From the NCBI RefSeq assembly GCF_023273855.1, contig NZ_CP096884.1:1054001-1118000 (forward strand): DNA of 64,000 bases, read 5' to 3'. The position numbers were made by a program, and so were the translations under genes. The stretch is from Seonamhaeicola sp. ML3 (GTDB lineage Bacteria; Bacteroidota; Bacteroidia; Flavobacteriales; Flavobacteriaceae). The notes under the pieces are model-generated. The model was not told the origin of the DNA. It did no database searches and saw only the letters and a list, made by a program, of their open reading frames with translations. Numbering within the stretch: position 1 is the first letter of the stretch; every line of letters starts with the position of its first letter. Positions 57,357 through 64,000 of the stretch are shown in pieces.

Positions 57357-57388
57357 CGTTTGTAAATGTTTGTAGTCGTTTGTAAATG
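57357..57388. promoter_or_regulatory. phased TTTGTA repeats between ssb and 57428
   Basis: CGTTTGTAAATG occurs at 57357-57368 and 57377-57388, with another TTTGTAG at 57369-57375, so three TTTGTA units are spaced 10 bases apart, one helical turn. Looks like a multi-site operator or UP-like element in the divergent promoter region. Confidence 0.5.
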
Positions 57389-57427
57389 GATAAATTCTTA
57401 TATTAGCATTCTAACATGTTTGAATAA

Positions 57428-58069
57428 ATGAAGAAATTCATATTAATAATTACAATTCTATTTTTCAATCTGACTTTCGGACAGGATAAAAATGACCCAA
57501 CGGAATCAATAATCACAGAATTTAAGTCAAAAATGAAAGAGAATAATGTTACTGACTTTTTTATGGTTAAACACGTAACTTATGGAACTGCTAGAGTAAT
57601 TGACTTGAAAGACCCTGATAGCTGTATCGGTAATGGAAATTATTTCTGGATGTACGGATTTTGGAAAAATGGTAATGAAACTTGGGTTAAGAAATATGAT
57701 AATTGTGGTGGATTCAACGCCGTAAAGCTGACCAATTCAAAACCTATAAAATTTTTCAAAAAAAATATTGAGACTTTAAAAAAAGACAAAGTTGAGATAT
57801 ATAAGGTTAAACCAGATAGAATTGTAAACGGAAGAAAATTATCATACTTCTCAGGTCAGTCTCATACTCCTCAAAGGTATTTTTGGTTTTTCCAAAATTA
57901 TACTCTGTTTGAGAACTATTTTGACAAATATAATTTGGAAACAGAAGAGGACAATAAAAACCTTAATTACACATCAAATAATAATCTATCAATCGTGAAA
58001 TTAAATTCTCTTTGTGAAGAGATAATTTATGAATTGGAAGAAAAGAAAAGTTTTAACCGATTGAAATAA
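57428..58069 (+). CDS. secreted hypothetical protein
   Basis: 213 residues with a clean signal peptide (MKKFILIITILFFNLTFGQ). The mature part (FFMVKHVTYGTARVIDLKDPDSC, KYDNCGGF) is not recognised; three Cys could form disulphides in the periplasm. AT-rich Asn/Lys codon use suggests an accessory gene. Confidence 0.7.
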   Translation: MKKFILIITILFFNLTFGQDKNDPTESIITEFKSKMKENNVTDFFMVKHVTYGTARVIDLKDPDSCIGNGNYFWMYGFWKNGNETWVKKYDNCGGFNAVKLTNSKPIKFFKKNIETLKKDKVEIYKVKPDRIVNGRKLSYFSGQSHTPQRYFWFFQNYTLFENYFDKYNLETEEDNKNLNYTSNNNLSIVKLNSLCEEIIYELEEKKSFNRLK

Positions 58070-58091
58070 AAAGCCTGATAGAACCAGAAAT

Positions 58092-58099
58092 TACTTTTG
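58092..58099 (+). promoter_or_regulatory. -7 promoter element for dinB-like gene
   Basis: TACTTTTG, exact TAnnTTTG match, 12 bases before the start codon at 58111, implying a very short leader. Confidence 0.5.
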
Positions 58100-58110
58100 T
58101 ACGAACCAAC

Positions 58111-58620
58111 ATGAATACTTTAGAAATAATAAACAAACTGAATCAAAACCAATCCGTTTTCAAATCTCTTTTAGAAAGTAAAACAGAATCCGAATATTCT
58201 TGGCGACCAAGTCCAGAGAAATGGAATCTAAAAGAAATTGTCTGCCATTTGTTAGATGAAGAAATTCTCGATTTCGGGTTTAGAACCAATCACACCTTAG
58301 ATACTCCTCTTGAGACCTTACCACCTATAGACCCCGAAGGTTGGGTTATCTCCCATGATTATGCTTCAAAAGATTATCATAAAACGCTAAGCGAATTTTT
58401 AGAAGCCCGTTCAAAATCGGTATCATGGTTAAAACATCAAACTCATAGTAATTGGAATAACGTATGCAAACATCCTACACTAGGCGATATTTCTGCAAAA
58501 GCATTTTTAAATAATTGGTTAGCGCACGATTACTTACACCTTAGACAAATAATACGATATGAATACCAGTATTTACAAACTAAAACAGATACAAGTTTAA
58601 ATTACGCTGGGAACTGGTAA
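58111..58620 (+). CDS. DinB-family metal-binding helical protein
   Basis: 169 residues, four-helix DinB/YfiT fold. Metal His are visible in IVCHLLDEE (first) and HDYLHLRQI (second pair). WRPSPEKWNLKEIVCHL is the family start. Probably a thiol-dependent (bacillithiol-type) transferase or a metal-binding protein of unknown substrate. 11 bases upstream of the zinc-ribbon gene. Confidence 0.88.
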   Translation: MNTLEIINKLNQNQSVFKSLLESKTESEYSWRPSPEKWNLKEIVCHLLDEEILDFGFRTNHTLDTPLETLPPIDPEGWVISHDYASKDYHKTLSEFLEARSKSVSWLKHQTHSNWNNVCKHPTLGDISAKAFLNNWLAHDYLHLRQIIRYEYQYLQTKTDTSLNYAGNW

Positions 58621-58631
58621 AACATAAAACT

Positions 58632-58982
58632 ATGGAAAAACAATGTTTAGAATGCGGTGCAAAAATTGTTGGTAGAATAGATAAAAAGTTCTGTAGCGAT
58701 GCCTGCCGAAATGCTTACAACAATAAAATAAATAAGGATAGTAAAAATTTAATACGAAACACCAATAACAGGCTCAGGAAAAATTACAGGATTTTAGAAA
58801 GCCTCAATCCCAATGAAAAAACAAAAGTTTCTCGGGCTAAACTTATAGAAAAAGGTTTCGACTTTAATTATTTCACCAGTATTTACAAAACTAAAGTCGG
58901 TACTGTTTATTATTTCATTTACGACCAAGGTTACCTCCCTTTAGAAGGTGATTTTTATGCACTGGTAAAACGAAAAAGTTAG
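58632..58982 (+). CDS. zinc-ribbon protein, hypothetical
   Basis: 116 residues. CLECGAK...KKFCSDACRNAYN gives four Cys (5, 8, 21, 25) for one zinc. The rest is basic and helical and ends YLPLEGDFYALVKRKS. Likely nucleic-acid or protein binding. Co-transcribed with the DinB gene. Confidence 0.75.
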   Translation: MEKQCLECGAKIVGRIDKKFCSDACRNAYNNKINKDSKNLIRNTNNRLRKNYRILESLNPNEKTKVSRAKLIEKGFDFNYFTSIYKTKVGTVYYFIYDQGYLPLEGDFYALVKRKS

Positions 58983-59050
58983 ACTGTAACAAAATACATA
59001 TTTTGTAAACTCATATTATACACCTAATTATTCTTATCACACTCAACTTA

Positions 59051-59731
59051 ATGGATACACTCATTCCCTTTCTTATTATTGCTGGACTTATAATCTTCGG
59101 AATATCAAGTTATTACTTTGGCAGAAAACAAACCTTGCTAAGAAAACTTTCGAAGTTTAATTTTAAACATATCACACAATTCCGTTCTAATGAGTTAACA
59201 AAAATTACTGGTAAAGTACTCCATGTTCATGAGCCTTTTGTAGCTCCCTTTAGCAAAAGAAAATGCGTAGCTTATGTTATTAAAATAGAACAGAAGAAAA
59301 GCACAGGTAAAAACTCCTACTGGAAAACCCTGGTGGAACAAGAAAACATTCAAGATTTCTTTATCGAAGACAAAGGCGAAGTAGCTATTATAAAACCTGT
59401 TAAAGTACCCAAAAACTATTTTAACTATTTTGAGGAAGATAAAAGTGTGTCATCAGGATTTTTAAACGACCCCTCACCTGAATTTAAAAAAGTATTGGAC
59501 TACTATAATATCAATAGCGAAAACTTTTTGGGTTTTAATAAAAAACTGCGCTATTCTGAGCGTATAATTGAAGTAGGCGAAACCATTACAGTAGCAGGCA
59601 TAGCCAAATGGAAATCGGTTAAAGAACCCATTTCTGGCTATAACTATTCTAAGATTGCGGCGCTAGAAAGTAGTCCGGAACACAAACTTATAATTACAGA
59701 TTTACCCAAAGCTAGAAGAAGCAGGGCTTAA
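59051..59731 (+). CDS. membrane protein with GIDE-like domain
   Basis: 226 residues. One N-terminal helix (about 5-24) then a beta-rich domain like that of GIDE (mitochondrial E3 ligase) homologues in bacteria: ITGKVLHVHEPFVAPFSKRKCVAYVIKI, ENIQDFFIEDKGEVAIIKP and RIIEVGETITVAGIAKW. No RING finger. Function unknown. Convergent with the CBS gene, 1 base between stops. Confidence 0.78.
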   Translation: MDTLIPFLIIAGLIIFGISSYYFGRKQTLLRKLSKFNFKHITQFRSNELTKITGKVLHVHEPFVAPFSKRKCVAYVIKIEQKKSTGKNSYWKTLVEQENIQDFFIEDKGEVAIIKPVKVPKNYFNYFEEDKSVSSGFLNDPSPEFKKVLDYYNINSENFLGFNKKLRYSERIIEVGETITVAGIAKWKSVKEPISGYNYSKIAALESSPEHKLIITDLPKARRSRA

Positions 59732-59732
59732 A

Positions 59733-60203
59733 TTACTTCCACCAATTCCTGCCCTTTAAAGTCATTGCAGCTTTAAGAACATCTTTTTGGCTAATTTGCC
59801 CTACCAACTTACCATTTTCTATAATTGGAAAACGACGGCGTTTGGCATTTAAGAATTTGTTGGCCGCATCAAAAATATTCATGTTTCCATCTATAGTTTC
59901 GATATCTGTAGCCATATGTTTGCCTATAGTCTTATCCTGCATAGGCATATTGTAGTATCGGCTTTCGCTTATTTGCTTAATACAATCTCCTTCAGAAATA
60001 ATACCTACCAACTCATGCTTTTCATTGACCACCGGGCCACCCGAAATTCTGTTTTTTATCAAAGCCTGCATAACGCTTTCTATCGTTTGGTCTGGAGTAA
60101 ACGTTATTAAGTTTCGGGTCATATAGTCACTTACCTTTAATGGTGTACTGTCTGCTGTATTTGCTTGCTGCCTTCTGGCTCCTTGAAAACTCTTTATTCC
60201 CAT
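59733..60203 (-). CDS. CBS-pair domain protein
   Basis: 156 residues, two CBS motifs and little else (MTRNLITFTPDQTIESVMQAL and HMATDIETIDGNMNIFDAANKFL). Such pairs bind adenine nucleotides and regulate partner enzymes. A 16-base palindrome lies 10 bases upstream of the start. Confidence 0.9.
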   Translation of the reverse strand: MGIKSFQGARRQQANTADSTPLKVSDYMTRNLITFTPDQTIESVMQALIKNRISGGPVVNEKHELVGIISEGDCIKQISESRYYNMPMQDKTIGKHMATDIETIDGNMNIFDAANKFLNAKRRRFPIIENGKLVGQISQKDVLKAAMTLKGRNWWK

Positions 60204-60213
60204 AGTTCTTTCG

Positions 60214-60229
60214 TTTAGTTTAAACTAAA
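60214..60229. promoter_or_regulatory. 16-base palindrome before the CBS gene
   Basis: TTTAGTTTAAACTAAA, perfect dyad just before the CBS gene start codon at 60203. Candidate operator. Confidence 0.4.
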
Positions 60230-60292
60230 TGTAAAAATTTTTTTTGAGTTTTCCTAAAAGTAACAACGGTAACCAAGCAATAATCTGTCACA

Positions 60293-60300
60293 TAGTTTTG
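60293..60300 (+). promoter_or_regulatory. -7 element upstream of the 60417 gene
   Basis: TAGTTTTG, exact consensus. The surrounding CATAGTTTTGGCTCG differs by one base from CATAGTTTTGACTCG at the porin promoter (38571-38585). Confidence 0.55.
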
Positions 60301-60416
60301 GCTCGATTTATGTATTAATGCAAAACAACTACGGTCTGAACATAAAATAATTAGCATTCTTTTAAGACTTTAGATGTTAATTTTTTATAGTTTTAGGCCC
60401 ATTAAAATTTAAGATA

Positions 60417-61136
60417 ATGCAAAGATTACTTTTAGGATTGGTTTTATTGTGCAGCGGTTTTGCTGTGCACGCTCAAACCAACGAGACATTAATTGCTCAT
60501 TACGAAGCGTATTATAAACAAATGAAAAAACAAGGGGATGTTCAGGGCATCATAAATGCCATGACACACCTAAATGTCTTAGCGCCTTCGCAAGCAAGAA
60601 AAGACACCCTTGCCTATTTATACCTAGACCAAGGCAGAAATAACCAAGCTATAAACACTATAGGTTTCGAACAAAATGCTAACGATTCTGACGTTGCCAT
60701 ACAAGTAAAGGCTTTAGGACTAAAAGCGTTGAAGCAACCTGCAATGGCCATTCCCTTTTTCGAGGAAATGTTTAAAAGAACACCTAGTCCGCATATTGCT
60801 TACGAGCTGGCCGAACTAAACTTGCAAACCTCAAAATTAGCAGAAGCAGAGAAACATATTATATATGGTCTTGCAAATTCTAAAGAAGATATGAAGAAAG
60901 CATTTTTTGAAAGACAGACCCCTTATGAGGTTGCTCTAAAATCTGCTTTTATGTATCTAAATGCCCTTACCATTTACAACAAAGACCCTAAAGCGAATAT
61001 CGACGCCGCTGTTGATATTTTAGACGCTGCCTTAAAAGCTTCGCCTAACTTTAATATGATTCAAATTACCAAAACCGAGTTATTAAGACAAAAACAGGCA
61101 TTGCAACAAGTAGAAGCCTCACAAACAAAAAACTAA
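60417..61136 (+). CDS. secreted TPR-like protein
   Basis: 239 residues. Signal peptide to VHAQ; helical hairpins (HYEAYYKQMKKQGDVQGIINAM, AYELAELNLQTSKLAEAEKHI, AVDILDAALKASPNF) resemble TPR repeats. Periplasmic helper of unknown partner. Own promoter and bidirectional terminator. Confidence 0.8.
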   Translation: MQRLLLGLVLLCSGFAVHAQTNETLIAHYEAYYKQMKKQGDVQGIINAMTHLNVLAPSQARKDTLAYLYLDQGRNNQAINTIGFEQNANDSDVAIQVKALGLKALKQPAMAIPFFEEMFKRTPSPHIAYELAELNLQTSKLAEAEKHIIYGLANSKEDMKKAFFERQTPYEVALKSAFMYLNALTIYNKDPKANIDAAVDILDAALKASPNFNMIQITKTELLRQKQALQQVEASQTKN

Positions 61137-61163
61137 AAAAAAAGCGCTTAAAGCGCTTTTTTT
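61137..61163. terminator. bidirectional terminator
   Basis: A-run plus GCGC, loop TTAAA, GCGC plus T-run, serving the TPR gene and the convergent lipoprotein gene. Confidence 0.85.
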
Positions 61164-61168
61164 AGTTT

Positions 61169-61681
61169 TTAAGGTTTATTGACATTTTGATTGTCGAATT
61201 CTACTTTCTTGTTGATTTGAAGATTGAGATAAGAAAATGCCACCAAAACATCTTTGGTTAATTGTAATAGCTCCTCTTTTGATGGGGCGTTTAAGTTATA
61301 GTAGCTTTCAAGTTTAAGAAACTTGGTTTCAAAGGCTAACATCCTAGCTTGTATTGCGGGCGAATTTATCACTTCTGGTATCTCTTCCTTAAGATTTTCT
61401 AAGGTTAGTTTTGTAGCTTCCTTATTGTCGATAAGATAACTAAAATCACCTTTTCTCATATTACCCAATTCCTCGCTCAATTCTTTGTATTCTGGCCAAT
61501 CGGAAACATAGGTCTCACTCTTTTCGTCTAGCAAGAACTCGGTATAATCAATTTTAGAAATATCTTTTTCTGTTATCTGTTGCGCTTCACTACCCTTAGT
61601 CTCTGTACTGTCGTTTTCTACTTTTTTACAAGAAATCACTAGGAATGAAAAACATAAAAGCCCTAAAAACAATCTTTTCAT
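61169..61681 (-). CDS. lipoprotein, hypothetical
   Basis: 170 residues from ATG at 61681 (MKRLFLGLLCFSFLVISCKK); the longer frame from 61705 adds 8 residues before the signal and is unlikely. Lipobox Cys near residue 18, then a charged linker and helical part (YKELSEELGNMRKGDF). Not recognised. Confidence 0.75.
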   Translation of the reverse strand: MKRLFLGLLCFSFLVISCKKVENDSTETKGSEAQQITEKDISKIDYTEFLLDEKSETYVSDWPEYKELSEELGNMRKGDFSYLIDNKEATKLTLENLKEEIPEVINSPAIQARMLAFETKFLKLESYYNLNAPSKEELLQLTKDVLVAFSYLNLQINKKVEFDNQNVNKP

Positions 61682-61752
61682 AAAATGGTTTTTATTGTAA
61701 CGCAAATATATGCGAATAGTTTATTTTTTAATGAACTAATAAAAAAATCCTG

Positions 61753-61760
61753 TACTTTTG
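61753..61760 (+). promoter_or_regulatory. -7 promoter element for hupE-like gene
   Basis: TACTTTTG, exact TAnnTTTG match, 26 bases before the start codon at 61786. Confidence 0.6.
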
Positions 61761-61785
61761 GTAACACCCCTAAAACCTAATTTAA

Positions 61786-62379
61786 ATGCTAGAAGATTTT
61801 TGGTTTAACGTTGAGTACGGCATGAATCACGTACTTGATATTAACGCTTACGACCATGTTTTATTTCTAATTGTTTTAACTGTTCCTTATCTTTTCAATA
61901 ACTGGAAAAGGGTATTAATATTAGTGTCTACCTTTACCTTAGGGCATACTTTATCACTGGTTTTGGCTGCTTACGGCGTTGTAAAAGTTAATCCTCAAAT
62001 TGTTGAATTCTTAATTCCTGTTACCATTTTAATTGTTGCTGTTTTTAATGTTTTTACTGCAGGAAAAAATAGCCAAAAAGAAAAAATCGGAATCGTATTT
62101 CTATCAACCTTAAGTTTTGGTTTAATACATGGGCTGGGTTTTGCCCGCGAATTCCATATGATGTTTGGAGACTCTGATAACAAATTATTGTTACTGTTGG
62201 AATTTGCACTGGGAATAGAAGTTGCACAGGTGGTTGTTGTTTTCGTTGTACTCTTCCTAGGATACCTATCGCAAACCATATTCAGGTTTTCTAAAAGAGA
62301 TTGGGTTATGGTAGTTTCTGCTATAGTTATTGGTTTGGTTATTCCTATGATACTTAATAGTGATCTGCTGGCTTATTAA
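61786..62379 (+). CDS. HupE/UreJ-family membrane protein
   Basis: 197 residues, six hydrophobic helices. MNHVLDINAYDHVLFL, TLGHTLSLV and GLIHGLGFAREF carry the His residues of the HupE/UreJ family, linked to nickel or other metal uptake. No hydrogenase or urease genes are near, so the metal is open. Confidence 0.85.
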   Translation: MLEDFWFNVEYGMNHVLDINAYDHVLFLIVLTVPYLFNNWKRVLILVSTFTLGHTLSLVLAAYGVVKVNPQIVEFLIPVTILIVAVFNVFTAGKNSQKEKIGIVFLSTLSFGLIHGLGFAREFHMMFGDSDNKLLLLLEFALGIEVAQVVVVFVVLFLGYLSQTIFRFSKRDWVMVVSAIVIGLVIPMILNSDLLAY

Positions 62380-62552
62380 GCCTTAACTTTTATAAAACTT
62401 TTAACTTCCAACGGTTGTAATTAAAATACCAAGCAATTATCTTCGTTAATAGGTTTTAGCGTGATATTAAGCTCTTGAAACATAAGAATAGAATGAATGC
62501 GTAGATTCTTTCCTTAAATTTATTAGCCCATATTATTATCCAATACATTAAA

Positions 62553-62984
62553 ATGCCAAAAGAAAAACAACTAAAATACGACAAAGCCTATCTAAGAATG
62601 GCTCAAGAATGGGGCAAACTATCTTATTGTAAACGTAGGCAGGTAGGTGCTATTATTGTTAAGGATAGGATGATTATATCTGATGGATATAATGGTACAC
62701 CAACGGGTTTTGAAAATTTTTGCGAAGACGACGAGGGTTACACAAAATGGTATGTGTTACATGCCGAGGCCAATGCCATATTAAAGGTTGCCGCATCTAC
62801 ACAGTCTTGCAAAGGCGCTACCCTTTATGTTACACTTTCCCCTTGTAAGGAGTGTAGCAAATTAATTCACCAATCTGGTATAGTTAGGGTTGTTTTTTTA
62901 ACCCGCTACAAAGATGACTCTGGACTTAAATTTCTCGAAAAGGCCGGAGTTAAAGTTGAACACATTGAGAATCTAACAGCCTAG
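62553..62984 (+). CDS. deoxycytidylate deaminase (ComEB type)
   Basis: 143 residues. Zinc site HAEANAI and LSPCKECSK; the loop VGAIIVKDRMIISDGYNGTPTGF is typical of dCMP deaminase. It makes dUMP for dTTP synthesis. Its TAG overlaps the GTG of the next gene by one base (TAGTG). Confidence 0.94.
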   Translation: MPKEKQLKYDKAYLRMAQEWGKLSYCKRRQVGAIIVKDRMIISDGYNGTPTGFENFCEDDEGYTKWYVLHAEANAILKVAASTQSCKGATLYVTLSPCKECSKLIHQSGIVRVVFLTRYKDDSGLKFLEKAGVKVEHIENLTA

Positions 62985-64000
62985 TGTCTTATCAAAAAAA
63001 ATATCTGCCATTAATTTTGGGCGTAGCTATAGCCGCAGGTATTTTTATTGGCGGTAAATTAAATTTTAGCGATACACCAGACCGATTGTTTTCTACAAAT
63101 AGCAAAAAAGACAAACTCAACAGACTTATAGACTACATAGATTACGATTATGTTGAAGATATAAATACCGATAGTATTGTTGATGTAACCGTTAATGGTA
63201 TTTTAAATAATCTAGACCCACATTCGGTTTACATCCCCAAGGAAGACCTACAGCGTGTAACCGAAAATATGAAGGGGGACTTTGTTGGTATTGGAGTAAG
63301 TTTCTATACTTATAGAGATACCATTACGGTAATTAAAACTATAGAGGGTGGTCCTAGCGAAAAAGCGGGCATAAAAGGTGGCGATAGAATATTAATGGCC
63401 AACGGAGACTCCCTTTACGGAAAAGGTTTTAATGATAACGAACTCGTAAAAAGCCTAAAGGGTCCAATAAATTCTAAAGTAGATTTAACCATTTACAGAA
63501 AAGGAGAGCCTAAGCTCTTAAACTTTACGCTAAAACGCGGCATTATTCCTATAAAAAGTGTGGATGCTTGCTACATGTTAACCGAAAAATTGGGTTACAT
63601 TAAAGTAAATCGATTTGCCGAATCCACCTATAAAGAATTTAAAAAAGGTTTGGATAAATTAGTGGATTTAGGAGCCACCGAAATCGCCCTTGACTTAAGG
63701 GGCAACCCCGGAGGTTTTTTATCTATAGCCGAACAAATAGTAGATGAATTTTTAGGCAAAGGCAAACTCATATTATTCACAAAAAACAAACGCGGTGATA
63801 TTGAGGAAAGTTATGCCACTCGAAAAGGAGATTTTGAAGACAACAAAGTCTATGTCTTAATAGACGAAAACTCGGCCTCTGCAAGTGAGATTGTTGCTGG
63901 AGCACTTCAAGATAATGATAAAGGTACTATTGTAGGTAGACGTTCTTACGGCAAAGGACTCGTACAACGCGAAATGGATTTAGGCGATGGCAGTGCTGTT
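62984..64000 (+). CDS. S41-family C-terminal processing peptidase, 3' end cut by window
   Basis: 339 codons visible from GTG 62984 (MSYQKKYLPLILGVAIAAG). One N-terminal membrane helix, a short helical region, a PDZ domain (about 90-185, GDFVGIGVSF...GGPSEKAGIKGGDRI) and the S41 core with LDLRGNPGGFL, the nucleophile Ser in ENSASASEIVAG and the Lys in SYGKGLVQ. A CtpA/Prc-type periplasmic protease. Coupled to the dCMP deaminase gene. Confidence 0.93.
   Translation, partial: MSYQKKYLPLILGVAIAAGIFIGGKLNFSDTPDRLFSTNSKKDKLNRLIDYIDYDYVEDINTDSIVDVTVNGILNNLDPHSVYIPKEDLQRVTENMKGDFVGIGVSFYTYRDTITVIKTIEGGPSEKAGIKGGDRILMANGDSLYGKGFNDNELVKSLKGPINSKVDLTIYRKGEPKLLNFTLKRGIIPIKSVDACYMLTEKLGYIKVNRFAESTYKEFKKGLDKLVDLGATEIALDLRGNPGGFLSIAEQIVDEFLGKGKLILFTKNKRGDIEESYATRKGDFEDNKVYVLIDENSASASEIVAGALQDNDKGTIVGRRSYGKGLVQREMDLGDGSAV

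Noticed and set aside
57357-57388. CRISPR-like short repeat
   Set aside because: Only two full units of 12 bases with an 8-base gap; no spacers or cas genes.

Overview
The window reads as chromosome of a marine member of the Flavobacteriaceae (Bacteroidota). The DNA is AT-rich. Several genes are preceded by the Bacteroidota -7 promoter element TAnnTTTG. A secreted metalloprotease ends in a type IX secretion (T9SS) sorting domain, and there is a fused OlsF-type ornithine-lipid acyltransferase. Species cannot be named from sequence alone. One tRNA was seen (Leu, CAA), with no rRNA, CRISPR array, transposase or prophage.

Layout. 1-5.1 kb (minus): xylose operon xylB-xylA-xylE behind a GH88 unsaturated-uronyl hydrolase lipoprotein, i.e. 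plant or algal polysaccharide use. 5.3-24.7 kb (mostly plus): housekeeping genes (tRNA-Leu, prs, rplY, pth, ribF, serS, rsmA, mgtE) mixed with small accessory genes, one secreted T9SS metalloprotease and one cassette-like insert (7854-8489) with an attC-like palindrome. 24.7-26.3 kb: an arsenic-type set (ArsR, DUF6428, ArsC-like phosphatase) with no efflux pump beside it. 26.3-30.9 kb (minus): a tightly packed run of GNAT enzyme, aspartokinase, OlsF-like acyltransferase and a CarboxypepD_reg-like protein. 31-32 kb: fbp.

32.2-45.7 kb is a nitrogen-assimilation block: glutamate synthase gltBD on the minus strand, divergent from an outer-membrane porin, two ammonium transporters flanking a P-II protein, then ppc on the minus strand. 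Together these could bring ammonium in (porin, Amt), sense nitrogen status (P-II), fix it into glutamate (GOGAT) and refill the TCA cycle for 2-oxoglutarate (PEP carboxylase). 45.9-50.4 kb: an unrecognised 604-residue Cys-rich protein, then nadAB for NAD synthesis.

50.6-57.4 kb is the accessory island and the most novel part: a CAP-domain lipoprotein; an operon of two related proteins carrying LuxR-like helix-turn-helix segments plus a DUF3050 protein (possible diiron oxygenase fold); a LytTR response regulator and a short histidine kinase with a degenerate ATP lid; a predicted 40-residue hydrophobic peptide; and about 1.1 kb of AT-rich sequence without clear genes. 57.4-64 kb: an accessory SSB, DinB, zinc-ribbon, GIDE-like, CBS, HupE and dCMP deaminase genes, and a CtpA-type S41 protease cut by the window end.
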